This document shows, in pieces, positions 50,697 to 58,361 of a stretch of DNA of 64,000 nucleotides; within the stretch, counting starts at the first letter, position 1; every line of letters begins with the position of its first letter. Below the pieces are notes generated by a model that saw only the letters and a list, made by a program, of their open reading frames with translations, did not search any database and was not told where the DNA came from. This DNA comes from Granulicella sibirica. GTDB taxonomy: Bacteria; Acidobacteriota; Terriglobia; Terriglobales; Acidobacteriaceae. The translations under genes were made by a program, and so were the position numbers. The DNA lies in assembly GCF_004115155.1 (NCBI RefSeq), contig NZ_RDSM01000001.1:1860001-1924000 (forward strand). Reading direction: 5' to 3'.

Positions 50697-50800
50697 CGAG
50701 ATACAGGGGTCCTTCGCTTTGCTCAGGATGACGGCGTAAAACTTGCAGCGGCGAAGATAAACGCAGATTCCCTTCGGGAATGACAACCAGAAAGGCAACT
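50697..50800 (-). repeat. Dispersed palindromic repeat R1, long form
   Basis: On the reverse strand: TTTCTGGTTGTCATTCCCGA with AGGGAATCTGCGT, then TTTTACGCCGTCATCCTGAG and CAAAGCGAAGGACCCCTGTA. It occupies the gap between the NfeD-like and flotillin genes, inside the presumed operon. Confidence 0.85.
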
Positions 50801-50806
50801 GCCCGC

Positions 50807-51403
50807 TCAATCGCTGAGGGCGGCTTGCACGGGCCGGTCCGTAGGGAGGGATTCTTCCCAGAGGCGGACGTAGGCAATGCCACGTTCGTACCGCAGGACG
50901 ACGACCTCGGTGTCGCGTGCGATGGGCAGGCCATCCTCCGAGCGGGCGGCGGCGGCGCGGCGGGTTCCGAGCTGGGTGAAGAGGATCTCGCCGGTTTCGC
51001 CGGAGCGGATCTGGCTGGAGACGCGGGCGATGACGCCGTACATGTCCGTGTCTCCGGGGGCAAGGACGCGCTCGCGGGGCATGAGGACCTTGAAGAGGAG
51101 AGCGTAGATCAGCGACGAACCGGCGATGCCACTGAGGGACGCGAGCAGGAGGACGATGGCCGCTGGCAGGATGTGAGCGCGGGCCATCAGGTAGCCGGCT
51201 CCGCCGAACCAGCAGAGGAACGCAGGGATGGTGAAGCCGTTGAGGGCGTGGAGGAAGCCGTGGGTGTGGGGCGTGATGGTTTTGCCGGTGTGGATGTGGC
51301 CGATGTGCAGATGGCCGATGTGCAGGTGGCCGGAGCCGGTGAGGACGGCGAGGAGGGTGAAGGTGAGTCCGACGCCGAAGCAGATGAGGAAGATGGATTC
51401 CAT
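50807..51403 (-). CDS. NfeD/YqiJ-like membrane protein with His-rich repeat
   Basis: The 198-residue protein has an N-terminal membrane span (FLICFGVGLTFTLLAVLTG), then a repeat HLHIGHLHIGHIHTG with seven histidines in about 20 residues. Two or three further spans follow (about 50-110) and a C-terminal OB-fold-like soluble domain (about 115-190, GVIARVSSQIRSGETGEILF and AYVRLWEES). NfeD-type proteins bind flotillins through such OB-folds, and the flotillin gene follows directly. The ATG is 5 bp after the regulator's stop, so translation is probably coupled. The His repeat is not a standard NfeD feature and suggests metal binding. Confidence 0.82.
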   Translation of the reverse strand: MESIFLICFGVGLTFTLLAVLTGSGHLHIGHLHIGHIHTGKTITPHTHGFLHALNGFTIPAFLCWFGGAGYLMARAHILPAAIVLLLASLSGIAGSSLIYALLFKVLMPRERVLAPGDTDMYGVIARVSSQIRSGETGEILFTQLGTRRAAAARSEDGLPIARDTEVVVLRYERGIAYVRLWEESLPTDRPVQAALSD

Positions 51404-51408
51404 GGCGG

Positions 51409-51996
51409 TTAGGCCTTACGGGGTTTGCGTGGTTTAGGGGTGAGGGTGGACTCGGCAGTGAGGGCGGGTAGATCAGCCGAGAGTGGTGGGCAGGGTGGTT
51501 CGGCACTGGCGTTGGTCTCGAGGGCTTCCGGACGGAGAACGTTTAGGAGGCGGTCGAGAAGGTTGGGAGTGTCGAGGATGGACTCGAGGAGGAGGAGGCA
51601 GCGGCGCGAGTCGTCGTGCCGGGCGAGGGTCAGGAGGGCCTGTCCGAGGCATGGATCGCGACGGAAACGCTCGGCTCCGCTGACGAGCCAGAGGTCGAGC
51701 TTGTCTTCGACGGACGAGAGGTCGCTCATAAGCTGCGCGTTGTAGCCTTCCGGGTCGTCGACGAGGTAGCCGGGGTGGACCTTGAAGAAGCGGGCGAGGA
51801 GAAGCCGGGTGGTGTTGGTGAGGTGAGGGCGGGCGCCGGACTCGATCTGCGAGAGGTATGACTGGCTGATCGTGCGGCCGCCGGGTTCCGACGTGTGGAT
51901 GGCCTGCACGACTTCCTGCTGAGTCATCGCGCGGTCGAGCCCGCGGATGCTTCCTTCGACTTCGCGGAGGTAACGGATCTTGTCGGAGAGCTTCAT
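51409..51996 (-). CDS. XRE-family transcriptional regulator
   Basis: The 195-residue protein has a helix-turn-helix at about 8-65 (SDKIRYLREVEGSIRGLDRAMTQQEVV in parts, TISQSYLSQIESGARPHLTNTTRLLLARFF). A middle region (DLSSVEDKLDLWLVSGAERFRRDPCLGQALLTLAR) resembles the dimerisation helices of some XRE regulators. A Pro/Lys-rich tail ends PKPRKPRKA. As the first gene before the NfeD-like and flotillin genes it is likely the operon's own regulator, acting at the TATTGC half-sites upstream. ATG 51996 fits the family N-terminus. Confidence 0.85.
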   Translation of the reverse strand: MKLSDKIRYLREVEGSIRGLDRAMTQQEVVQAIHTSEPGGRTISQSYLSQIESGARPHLTNTTRLLLARFFKVHPGYLVDDPEGYNAQLMSDLSSVEDKLDLWLVSGAERFRRDPCLGQALLTLARHDDSRRCLLLLESILDTPNLLDRLLNVLRPEALETNASAEPPCPPLSADLPALTAESTLTPKPRKPRKA

Positions 51997-52011
51997 GCTG
52001 GATCGCCTCTT

Positions 52012-52052
52012 ATTGCGATCTGTAATAATTGTATTGCTGATTGCAATATTAC
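52012..52052. promoter_or_regulatory. Cluster of TATTGC half-sites upstream of the XRE gene
   Basis: TATTGC occurs at 52012-52017 and 52032-52037, and its reverse complement GCAATA at 52043-52048. The last two form TTGTATTGC-TGATT-GCAATATTA, an inverted repeat with 7 of 9 matched pairs. The AT-rich tract lies between the divergent XRE and amidohydrolase genes and is a candidate operator for autoregulation. Confidence 0.45.
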
Positions 52053-52119
52053 GCACAGAAATATTTTGGGTTGGATTTCAGCAGGTTCCGGGTAGGTTTG
52101 GATACATCGAGGTGCGGGA

Positions 52120-53394
52120 ATGCGCGTTGTGCGTTGGCTGGTGGGGTTCGTGGTCGCGGTGGTGGTTTTGCTTGGGGTGGCGGTTTATCTGCTGGGGCTC
52201 TATCCGCTGCGGGAGTTGCACCCGTCTCCAATGCAGGCCCGTGGGGTGCTGGCGATAACGGGGGCGAATGTGTACGTGTCGCCCGACGCTCCGGTGATGG
52301 CGCGGGCGACTGTGGTGGTGCGGGATGGGAAGATCGCGGCGGTTGGGGAGGGTGTAGAGGTTCCGGCGGGGGCGGAGGTGATTGCGTGCGATGGGTGCGT
52401 GGTGACGGCGGGGTTCTGGAATGCGCACGTTCACTTCACCGAGGCCAAGTGGATAGGAGCCGAGTGGAAGCCAAAGGGCGTGCTTGAGGCACAGGTGGAG
52501 GACATGCTGACGAGCCGGGGGTTTACGACCGTCGTCGATACGGGGTCGAACCTGCGGGATACGGTGCCGCTGCGGCGGCGGATTGAGCATGGAGAGATCC
52601 TTGGGCCGAAGATCTATACGGCTGGCGGGGCGCTGTATCCGCCGAAGGGGATTCCGTATTATCTGCGGGGGAGCTTGCCGGGATGGATGCTGCGCCTGAT
52701 GGCGCAGCCTGCGACTCCGGCGGCGGCGGTGAAAGATGTCGACCGGAATATCGCGGATGGGGCGGATATTTTGAAGCTGTTTACGGGGTCGTATGTCGAA
52801 CGGGGGACGGTGCTGCCGATGCCGGTCGAGATTGCGACGGCTGCTGTCGAGGCGGCCAGGGCGCATGGGCAGATTGCGTTCGCGCATGAGTCCGACCTGG
52901 CGGGCGTGAAGGTTGCGATGGCGAGCGGGGTGAGTGTGCTGGCGCATGCGGTGGATACGACGGAGGGTGTCGATGATGCGGTCCTCAGGGACATCATTGC
53001 GAGGAAGATGGCGATGGTGCCTACGTTGAAGATGTTTCGGACGACGGTGACGACAAAGGCTTCGTACCTGGATCCGATCTATGCGCAGGTGAGGCGGTTT
53101 CATGAGCTTGGCGGGGATCTGATCTTTGGGACCGACGTCGGGTATATGACGGACTACGACACGGCGGATGAGTTTCAGGCGCTGGCGAAGTCGGGACTGA
53201 ATGGGCGGGATATGCTGCGGATGTTGACGGTGACTCCGGCGACGCGGTTTGGAGTGTCCGCCGAGAAGGGGACGTTGGAGGTGGGGAAGGATGGGGATCT
53301 GGTGGTGATGAATGGGGATCCGATGACGGATGTGGGAGCGTTTGCGAGGCCGAAGATGACAGTGCGGGGTGGGCGGGTGATCTGGCGGCGTTAG
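52120..53394 (+). CDS. Membrane-anchored metal-dependent amidohydrolase (imidazolonepropionase-like)
   Basis: The 424-residue protein has an N-terminal membrane anchor (VVRWLVGFVVAVVVLLGVAVYLLG). Then comes the amidohydrolase core with AHVHF (His103, His105), ADILKLFTG (the Lys often carbamylated), IAFAHESDL and SVLAHAVDT (metal or catalytic histidines), and LIFGTDVGYMTD (catalytic Asp). The C-terminal GTLEVGKDGDLVVMNGDPM is typical of the imidazolonepropionase/prolidase-like branch. The protein faces the periplasm. GAGGTG precedes the ATG. The next gene (VOC) begins within 11 bp, so they are co-transcribed. The substrate is unknown. Confidence 0.9.
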   Translation: MRVVRWLVGFVVAVVVLLGVAVYLLGLYPLRELHPSPMQARGVLAITGANVYVSPDAPVMARATVVVRDGKIAAVGEGVEVPAGAEVIACDGCVVTAGFWNAHVHFTEAKWIGAEWKPKGVLEAQVEDMLTSRGFTTVVDTGSNLRDTVPLRRRIEHGEILGPKIYTAGGALYPPKGIPYYLRGSLPGWMLRLMAQPATPAAAVKDVDRNIADGADILKLFTGSYVERGTVLPMPVEIATAAVEAARAHGQIAFAHESDLAGVKVAMASGVSVLAHAVDTTEGVDDAVLRDIIARKMAMVPTLKMFRTTVTTKASYLDPIYAQVRRFHELGGDLIFGTDVGYMTDYDTADEFQALAKSGLNGRDMLRMLTVTPATRFGVSAEKGTLEVGKDGDLVVMNGDPMTDVGAFARPKMTVRGGRVIWRR

Positions 53395-53404
53395 GATGTT
53401 GGCT

Positions 53405-54262
53405 ATGAGTTTGTGCGATGGTTTGAAGGTTGCGATGGTTATGGTCGCGCTTGCCGGTGCGGCGTGGGGGCAGGTGCAGAATAATCCGGATGGGGCGGAT
53501 CCGAAGGCGTTTATGGGGCTGGCGCATATGGCGATCCGGGTGAAGGACCTGGCGGCGTCGGAGGCGTTCTACGAGAAGCTGGGGTTTCAGAAGGCGTTCT
53601 CAGCAGAGAAGAACGGGGTGGTGACGCAGGCGTTTTACAAGATCAACGACCGCGAGTTTCTGGAGATCTATCCGCAATTGCCGGGGGCTACGGGGTTGAA
53701 TGGGGAGCATGAGCCGGTGGGGTTTCTGCACCTTTGCTTCGATGGGAAGGATCTTGAGGCGCTGCATACGCACTATCTGAACGAGGGGCTACGGCCGAAT
53801 GAGCTGCGCAAGGCGGGGATGGGGAATTTGCTGTTCACGATGCGTGGGCCAGAGGGGCAGAACATCGAGTACACGCAGTACATGCCGGAGTCGAAACATA
53901 CGCTCGATAAGGGGCAGCACCTGGGGGCTTCGCGGATTTCGACGGAGATGTTCGGGGTGGCGCTGCCGATGCGGGATCTTCCGGCGGCGATGAAGTTCTA
54001 TGAGCAGGAGCTTGGGTTTCCGACGCTCGTGGGGCGCGCGGATATTCTTGTGATTCCCGGGAGTACGCAGGAGATTTATCTGTTCTCGTCTGAGAACGGG
54101 GATCCTCGGGCACGAACCTACTTTTCCGTGGCGGATGTGGGGAAAACGGCTTCGGAGTTGAAGCGGCGTGGGGTTGCGGCGAAGAAGACTAAGGGTGGGG
54201 TGACGGCTACCGATCCGGATGGGAATTTGTTGATTTTCCGGGCAGATCGGGTGGCGGATTAG
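53405..54262 (+). CDS. Exported two-domain VOC-fold protein
   Basis: The 285-residue protein has a signal peptide (LKVAMVMVALAGAAWGQ), rare for this family. Two glyoxalase/VOC domains follow at about 37-160 (FMGLAHMAIRVKDLAASEAFYEKLGFQ) and 172-285 (RISTEMFGVALPMRDLPAAMKFYEQELGFP). The first His and Glu of each domain may bind a metal, as in dioxygenases or glyoxalase I. No reaction can be assigned. ATG 53405 after TAGGA is chosen over 53396. It probably works with the preceding membrane-anchored amidohydrolase outside the cytoplasm. Confidence 0.85.
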   Translation: MSLCDGLKVAMVMVALAGAAWGQVQNNPDGADPKAFMGLAHMAIRVKDLAASEAFYEKLGFQKAFSAEKNGVVTQAFYKINDREFLEIYPQLPGATGLNGEHEPVGFLHLCFDGKDLEALHTHYLNEGLRPNELRKAGMGNLLFTMRGPEGQNIEYTQYMPESKHTLDKGQHLGASRISTEMFGVALPMRDLPAAMKFYEQELGFPTLVGRADILVIPGSTQEIYLFSSENGDPRARTYFSVADVGKTASELKRRGVAAKKTKGGVTATDPDGNLLIFRADRVAD

Positions 54263-54266
54263 CCAG

Positions 54267-54384
54267 CGGCAGGCGCAGGTTCCCTTGGGGAATGACAACC
54301 AAGGAGGCAACGGCAAGAGCACTATTGAGCGGTTTACGTTCCTATCCTAACCGGCGATGAAACCGCCGGTTAGGATAGGGCACC
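54267..54384. repeat. Composite repeat: R1 core plus R2 hairpin with a fully different stem
   Basis: The R1 core (54267-54315, reverse strand) is joined by ATTGAGCGGTTTACGTT to an R2 hairpin (54341-54384). The arms CCTATCCTAACCGGCG and CGCCGGTTAGGATAGG are perfectly paired over 16 bp, with loop ATGAAAC and tail GCACCC. The stem sequence is unlike other R2 copies but the pairing is kept. Confidence 0.88.
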
Positions 54385-54399
54385 CGAGCGCGGGGCGGA

Positions 54400-55335
54400 T
54401 CAGGCGGGCCAGAGCCAGGCGGCTCCGCGGACTCCGCTGGCGTCGCCGTACTTGGCGGGGACTAGGGGGGTGGTGAACTCTCCGCCGAAGATGTAGGGGG
54501 CAATGCGGGCGGGGAGATGCTCGTAGAGGTTGTCGATGCGGGAGAGGCCTCCCCCGAAGACGATGACGTCGGGGTCGAGGACGTGGATGACGGAGGCGAG
54601 TCCGCGGGCAAGGCGGTCTTCGAAGCGCTCGAGGGTGGCTACGGCTTCGGGGTCTCCGGCCTGGGCGGCGGCTACGATCTCGCGCGTGGTGATCGGCTTG
54701 CCATCGGGCGGAAAGTGGCCGGCGAGAGCCATCTTATCGTGGGCGACCTGGGCGTGATCGCGGGCGACGCCGGTTCCGGAGACCCAGGTCTCCATGCATC
54801 CGTGCTTACCGCAATAGCAGGCGGGGCCGGGGGTTTCAGACTGCGTGGCCCAAGGGAGGGGATTGTGGCCCCACTCGCCGGCGATGCCGTTGGGGCCGCC
54901 GTGGACGTGGCCGGTGAAGGCGACGCCACCACCGCAGCCGGTGCCGAGGATGACGCCGAAGACTACTGGGGCTCCAGCGGCGGCACCGTCGGTGGCTTCG
55001 GAGACGGCGAGGCAGTTGGCGTCGTTGGCGATGCGGGCTTCGCGGCCGAGGGCGGCGCTGAAATCGCGCTGGAGCGGTTGGCCGTTGAGCCAGGTGGAGT
55101 TGGCGTTCTTGACGAGGCCGGTGCGGGCGGAGACGGTTCCGGGGATGCCGGCGCCGACGGTGGCCTTCTGGCCGACCTTGCCTTCGAGGAGGTGGACGAG
55201 ATCGACCATGGCTTGCACGGTGGCGCGATAATCGTCGCGCGGAGTGTCGACGCGGTGCTTGGCGAGCTCTTTGCCTTCGTGGTCGAGAAGGACCGCCTCA
55301 ATTTTGGTTCCACCCAGATCGATGCCGATGCGCAT
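54400..55335 (-). CDS. ROK-family sugar kinase (fructokinase/glucokinase-like)
   Basis: The 311-residue cytoplasmic kinase begins MRIGIDLGGTKIEAVLLDHEG (phosphate 1 motif). It has IANDANCLAVSEATDGAAAG with the catalytic Asp, VILGTGCGGGVAF (phosphate 2) and the ROK zinc site with GHNPLPW and CYCGKHGCMETWVSG. VIVFGGGLS near the C-terminus completes the nucleotide site. It phosphorylates a hexose, most likely fructose or glucose (Mak-like), fitting the saccharolytic gene content. AGGGAG lies upstream. It is divergent from the NAD(P)-binding protein gene. Confidence 0.93.
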   Translation of the reverse strand: MRIGIDLGGTKIEAVLLDHEGKELAKHRVDTPRDDYRATVQAMVDLVHLLEGKVGQKATVGAGIPGTVSARTGLVKNANSTWLNGQPLQRDFSAALGREARIANDANCLAVSEATDGAAAGAPVVFGVILGTGCGGGVAFTGHVHGGPNGIAGEWGHNPLPWATQSETPGPACYCGKHGCMETWVSGTGVARDHAQVAHDKMALAGHFPPDGKPITTREIVAAAQAGDPEAVATLERFEDRLARGLASVIHVLDPDVIVFGGGLSRIDNLYEHLPARIAPYIFGGEFTTPLVPAKYGDASGVRGAAWLWPA

Positions 55336-55453
55336 TGCGTGCTGCTCCCTGCGAAGTATGGTCCTGAAACGTTGAAACGTCCACCGTGATGGTACAGCAG
55401 CCGTGTGGTGGACGCTTGCGCGCTATGGCGCATCCCACCGAGTGAGGTGAGCG

Positions 55454-56092
55454 ATGAAGGTTCTGGTGATTGGAGCGGCGGGAAAGACGGGCAGGCTGGT
55501 AGCGGAACGGGCGCTGGCGGCAGGACACCAGGTAACGGGACTCGTCCACAGCGACGATCCGAAGGAGGAAGAGAAGCATCCTTATCCGGCGGGGATGGAG
55601 GTCGTGCATGGGGATGTCAGGAACCCGTCGCGGCTTGAGACGGCGATGGAAGGTCACAATGCAGTGATTGACACGCTGGGTGGGAAGACGCCGTTCAAGG
55701 AGACGGACCTAGAGTCGAGTGCAGCCAGGGTGGTGATCGAGGTGATGGGCAAGGTAGGAGCGAAGCGGCTGATCGTGATCTCAGTGCTTGGGGTTGGTGA
55801 CAGCAAGGAGCAGGCGGGATTCTTCTACGAGCACCTGATGATGCCGACGTTCCTGCGTGGGGCTCTGAAAGACAAGGAAGCGATGGAAGAAGAGGTCAAA
55901 AGGAGCGGGCTGGAGTGGGTGCTGGTGCGACCGCCGGTGTTGAGCGACTCGGACGCGACCGGGTCGGTGAAGGTCGTTCCGGCGGGAGAGATGGCCCATA
56001 AGATCACGCGTGGGGATCTGGCGCAGTTTCTCGTGGAACAACTGACGAGTGATGTGTATCTGGAACAGGCCGTCACGGTTGCAAACAGCTAG
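55454..56092 (+). CDS. NAD(P)H-binding SDR-like protein
   Basis: The 212-residue protein starts MKVLVIGAAGKTGRLVAERALAAGHQV, an extended-SDR dinucleotide motif (GAAGKTG) of the NmrA/NAD(P)-binding_10 type. GMEVVHGDVRNPSRL, KRLIVISVLGVGDS and GLEWVLVRPPVLSD follow. There is no full SDR catalytic Tyr-x3-Lys, so it may be a sensor, reductase or epimerase-like protein. GAGGTGA precedes the ATG. The 3' end overlaps the convergent antiporter gene by 4 bp. Confidence 0.88.
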   Translation: MKVLVIGAAGKTGRLVAERALAAGHQVTGLVHSDDPKEEEKHPYPAGMEVVHGDVRNPSRLETAMEGHNAVIDTLGGKTPFKETDLESSAARVVIEVMGKVGAKRLIVISVLGVGDSKEQAGFFYEHLMMPTFLRGALKDKEAMEEEVKRSGLEWVLVRPPVLSDSDATGSVKVVPAGEMAHKITRGDLAQFLVEQLTSDVYLEQAVTVANS

Positions 56093-57369
56093 CGGGCGGC
56101 CGTCTTCCCTGGCTGTGCGAGTTGGTGGGGTTTCTCTTTGAGGTGAGTGATGAGGGGTCCCAGGGTGAGGCCCTGCACCAAGATTGAGAAGACCACGACG
56201 ACGAAGGTGGCGACCAGGAGGAGATTGCGGCTTCCGTGGGTATCTGTCGGAAGAGCCAGCGCAAGAGCGACGGCCAGGGCTCCGCGGAGGCCGCCCCAGG
56301 TGAGGACTACGATACCGTGGGGCACCTTGCGGCGAACGCGTGCGATGAGACGGACTACGATTCCGACGCTGGCGAAGCGTGCGACGAGGACTACGGGAAT
56401 GGCTATGAGGCCAGCGATGAAGTAGAGGCGGGCAAAGGGCAGCACGAGAAGCTGCAGGCCGAGCAGAAGGAAGAGGACGATGTTCATGAACTCGTCGATG
56501 AGCTCCCAGAAGCGTTCGAGGTGCTCACGGGTCTCGCGTGACATCACGGTACCTCGGGTGTGGCCGCCGATGAGCAAACCGGCGGTGACGACCTCAAGCG
56601 GTGCGGAGAGGTGCAGCGCGTCAGCGAGGGCGTAGCCACCCATGCAGAGGGCAAGCGATAGCAGGACCTCGACACGGTAGCTGTTGACAAGGGAGATGAT
56701 GCGGTAGGTGAGGTAGCCGAGCACCATGCCGAGGAGGATCCCTCCGCCGGCTTCGAGCGCGAGAAGCGTCCCGAAGACCTGCGGCGAGGGGAGTTTCCCG
56801 GTTCCGGAGGCTCCGAGCAGTGCGAGAAAGACAACTGCTCCGAAACCGTCGTTGAAGAGGGATTCGCCGGCGAGTTGGACTTCAAGCTGCGGGGTCGCAC
56901 CGGCGCGATGGAGGACGTCGAGCACGGCGATGGGGTCAGTGGGGGAGATGAGGGCGCCGAAGAGGAGGCAGCTTATGGCGCTGAGGTGAATGCCAATGAG
57001 GGCCAGGGCGTAGTGGAGGAGAGCCGCGACGAGAATGGTGGAGATTGCCGTGGCTCCGACGGCGAGTGCCGTGACGGGGAGCCTTTCCTGCGAGAGGCGA
57101 GTGAGATCGAGTTGCAGGGCTCCGGCGAAGAGCAGGAAGGCGAGCATGCCGTGGAGGACGACTCCGTTGAAGTCGATGCCGGCTACGAGGTGCTCGGCCG
57201 AGGCGTGCAGCGAGGGCGCGGCGTGGCCTGCGAAGATAAGGGCCGCGGCTGCGGCGAGGGAGAGCATCATGGTTCCGATGGTGGTCGGCAGGCGCAGGAA
57301 GCGGTAGCTCACGAAGCTGAAGAGAGCGCCGACCGTAACGATGATGCTCAGGAGCGCGAAGGTAGACAT
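56089..57369 (-). CDS. CPA1-family Na+/H+ antiporter (NhaP-like)
   Basis: The 426-residue protein has about 12 spans. Key motifs are FNGVVLHGMLAFLLFAGALQLDL in early helices, GALISPTDPIAVLDVL (unwound helix of the ion site) and LAGESLFNDGFGAVVFLAL with the Asn-Asp pair typical of electroneutral CPA1 exchangers. FMNIVLFLLLGLQLL and LTWGGLRGALAVALALALP follow, the conserved arginine helix. It exchanges sodium for protons at the inner membrane and helps pH and salt balance. There is no C-terminal regulatory domain. It is convergent with the SDR gene. Confidence 0.94.
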   Translation of the reverse strand: MSTFALLSIIVTVGALFSFVSYRFLRLPTTIGTMMLSLAAAAALIFAGHAAPSLHASAEHLVAGIDFNGVVLHGMLAFLLFAGALQLDLTRLSQERLPVTALAVGATAISTILVAALLHYALALIGIHLSAISCLLFGALISPTDPIAVLDVLHRAGATPQLEVQLAGESLFNDGFGAVVFLALLGASGTGKLPSPQVFGTLLALEAGGGILLGMVLGYLTYRIISLVNSYRVEVLLSLALCMGGYALADALHLSAPLEVVTAGLLIGGHTRGTVMSRETREHLERFWELIDEFMNIVLFLLLGLQLLVLPFARLYFIAGLIAIPVVLVARFASVGIVVRLIARVRRKVPHGIVVLTWGGLRGALAVALALALPTDTHGSRNLLLVATFVVVVFSILVQGLTLGPLITHLKEKPHQLAQPGKTAAR

Positions 57370-57530
57370 TCCTCTTAGTGTGAAGGCTGGACTCGGCTAT
57401 TGGACACAGATCGTAGCGGGAATCGGATTTTGCATTTGGAGATCGACCGCAGATTGCAGTGCGGGGTGATATATCTGGCGAGACGCTTTGCAGTTTTTAG
57501 CGAGTGCACGAACCTCTGGAGGACGGCAGG

Positions 57531-58289
57531 ATGAGTGGTTGGACGAAAGGGATGCAGCTTCTTCTTTTGACGGTTCTGACGGCTTCGGCACAGGAGACGG
57601 CGGGTCCTACTCCGAAGACGTACGAGTGCCTCAAGGCGACGAAGCCGATTGCGATTGACGGAAAGCTGGATGATCCGGCGTGGGCGAAGGCGGCGTGGAC
57701 TACGGATTTCGTCGATATCGAGGGGTCGGCTAAGCCTTTGCCGCGGTTCAAGACGCGAGCGAAGATCACGTGGGATGACAACTATCTGTACGTCGGAGCC
57801 GAGTTGGAAGAGCCGGATGTGAAGGCGAAGCTGACGGAGCATGACTCGGTGATCTTCCATGACAACGACTTCGAAGTCTTTCTGAAGCCGCCGGGAGGTA
57901 ATCCGGGATACTACGAGTTTGAGATCAATGCGCTGAATACGTCGTGGGACCTGTTTCTTAACAAGCCTTATCGCGAAGGCGGGAAAGCGGACAATTCGTG
58001 GGATATCCCGGGGCTGAAGACGGCGGTCGCGGTGCGTGGGACGCTGAATGCTTCGGAGGATAAGGACCAGGGATGGACGGTAGAGATGGCGTTTCCGTGG
58101 AGCGCCTTCGGGTCGCGGCTCCCAGTGACGAAGCCGGAGGTGGGTAGCGAGTGGCGCATCAACTTCAGCCGGGTGGAATGGAAGGCCGGGCAACCGCATG
58201 AAGACAACTGGGTGTGGTCGCCGCAAGGGGTGATCAACATGCACGTGCCGGACCAGTGGGGTTACCTGACGTTTCGTGGGCCGAAGTAG
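57531..58289 (+). CDS. Exported CBM9-like carbohydrate-binding protein
   Basis: The 252-residue protein starts with a hydrophobic segment (MQLLLLTVLTASAQ), a signal peptide. The rest is one family-9-like domain: KPIAIDGKLDDPAWAKAAWTTDFVDI, ITWDDNYLYVGAELEEPDV, HDSVIFHDNDFEVFLKPPG, YYEFEINALNTSWDL, WTVEMAFPWSAFG, and EWRINFSRVEW. Such domains bind the reducing ends of glycans; stand-alone forms are common in acidobacteria. ATG 57531 with GGAGG upstream fits best; the frame is open to 57504. It precedes the dehydrogenase gene by 72 bp. Confidence 0.88.
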   Translation: MSGWTKGMQLLLLTVLTASAQETAGPTPKTYECLKATKPIAIDGKLDDPAWAKAAWTTDFVDIEGSAKPLPRFKTRAKITWDDNYLYVGAELEEPDVKAKLTEHDSVIFHDNDFEVFLKPPGGNPGYYEFEINALNTSWDLFLNKPYREGGKADNSWDIPGLKTAVAVRGTLNASEDKDQGWTVEMAFPWSAFGSRLPVTKPEVGSEWRINFSRVEWKAGQPHEDNWVWSPQGVINMHVPDQWGYLTFRGPK

Positions 58290-58361
58290 GGCGGCCGGGA
58301 AACGTTTGCATGTTCGCCGGGGCTGGGTCATGCTGGATGGGGCATAAGGAGCTCATCGATC

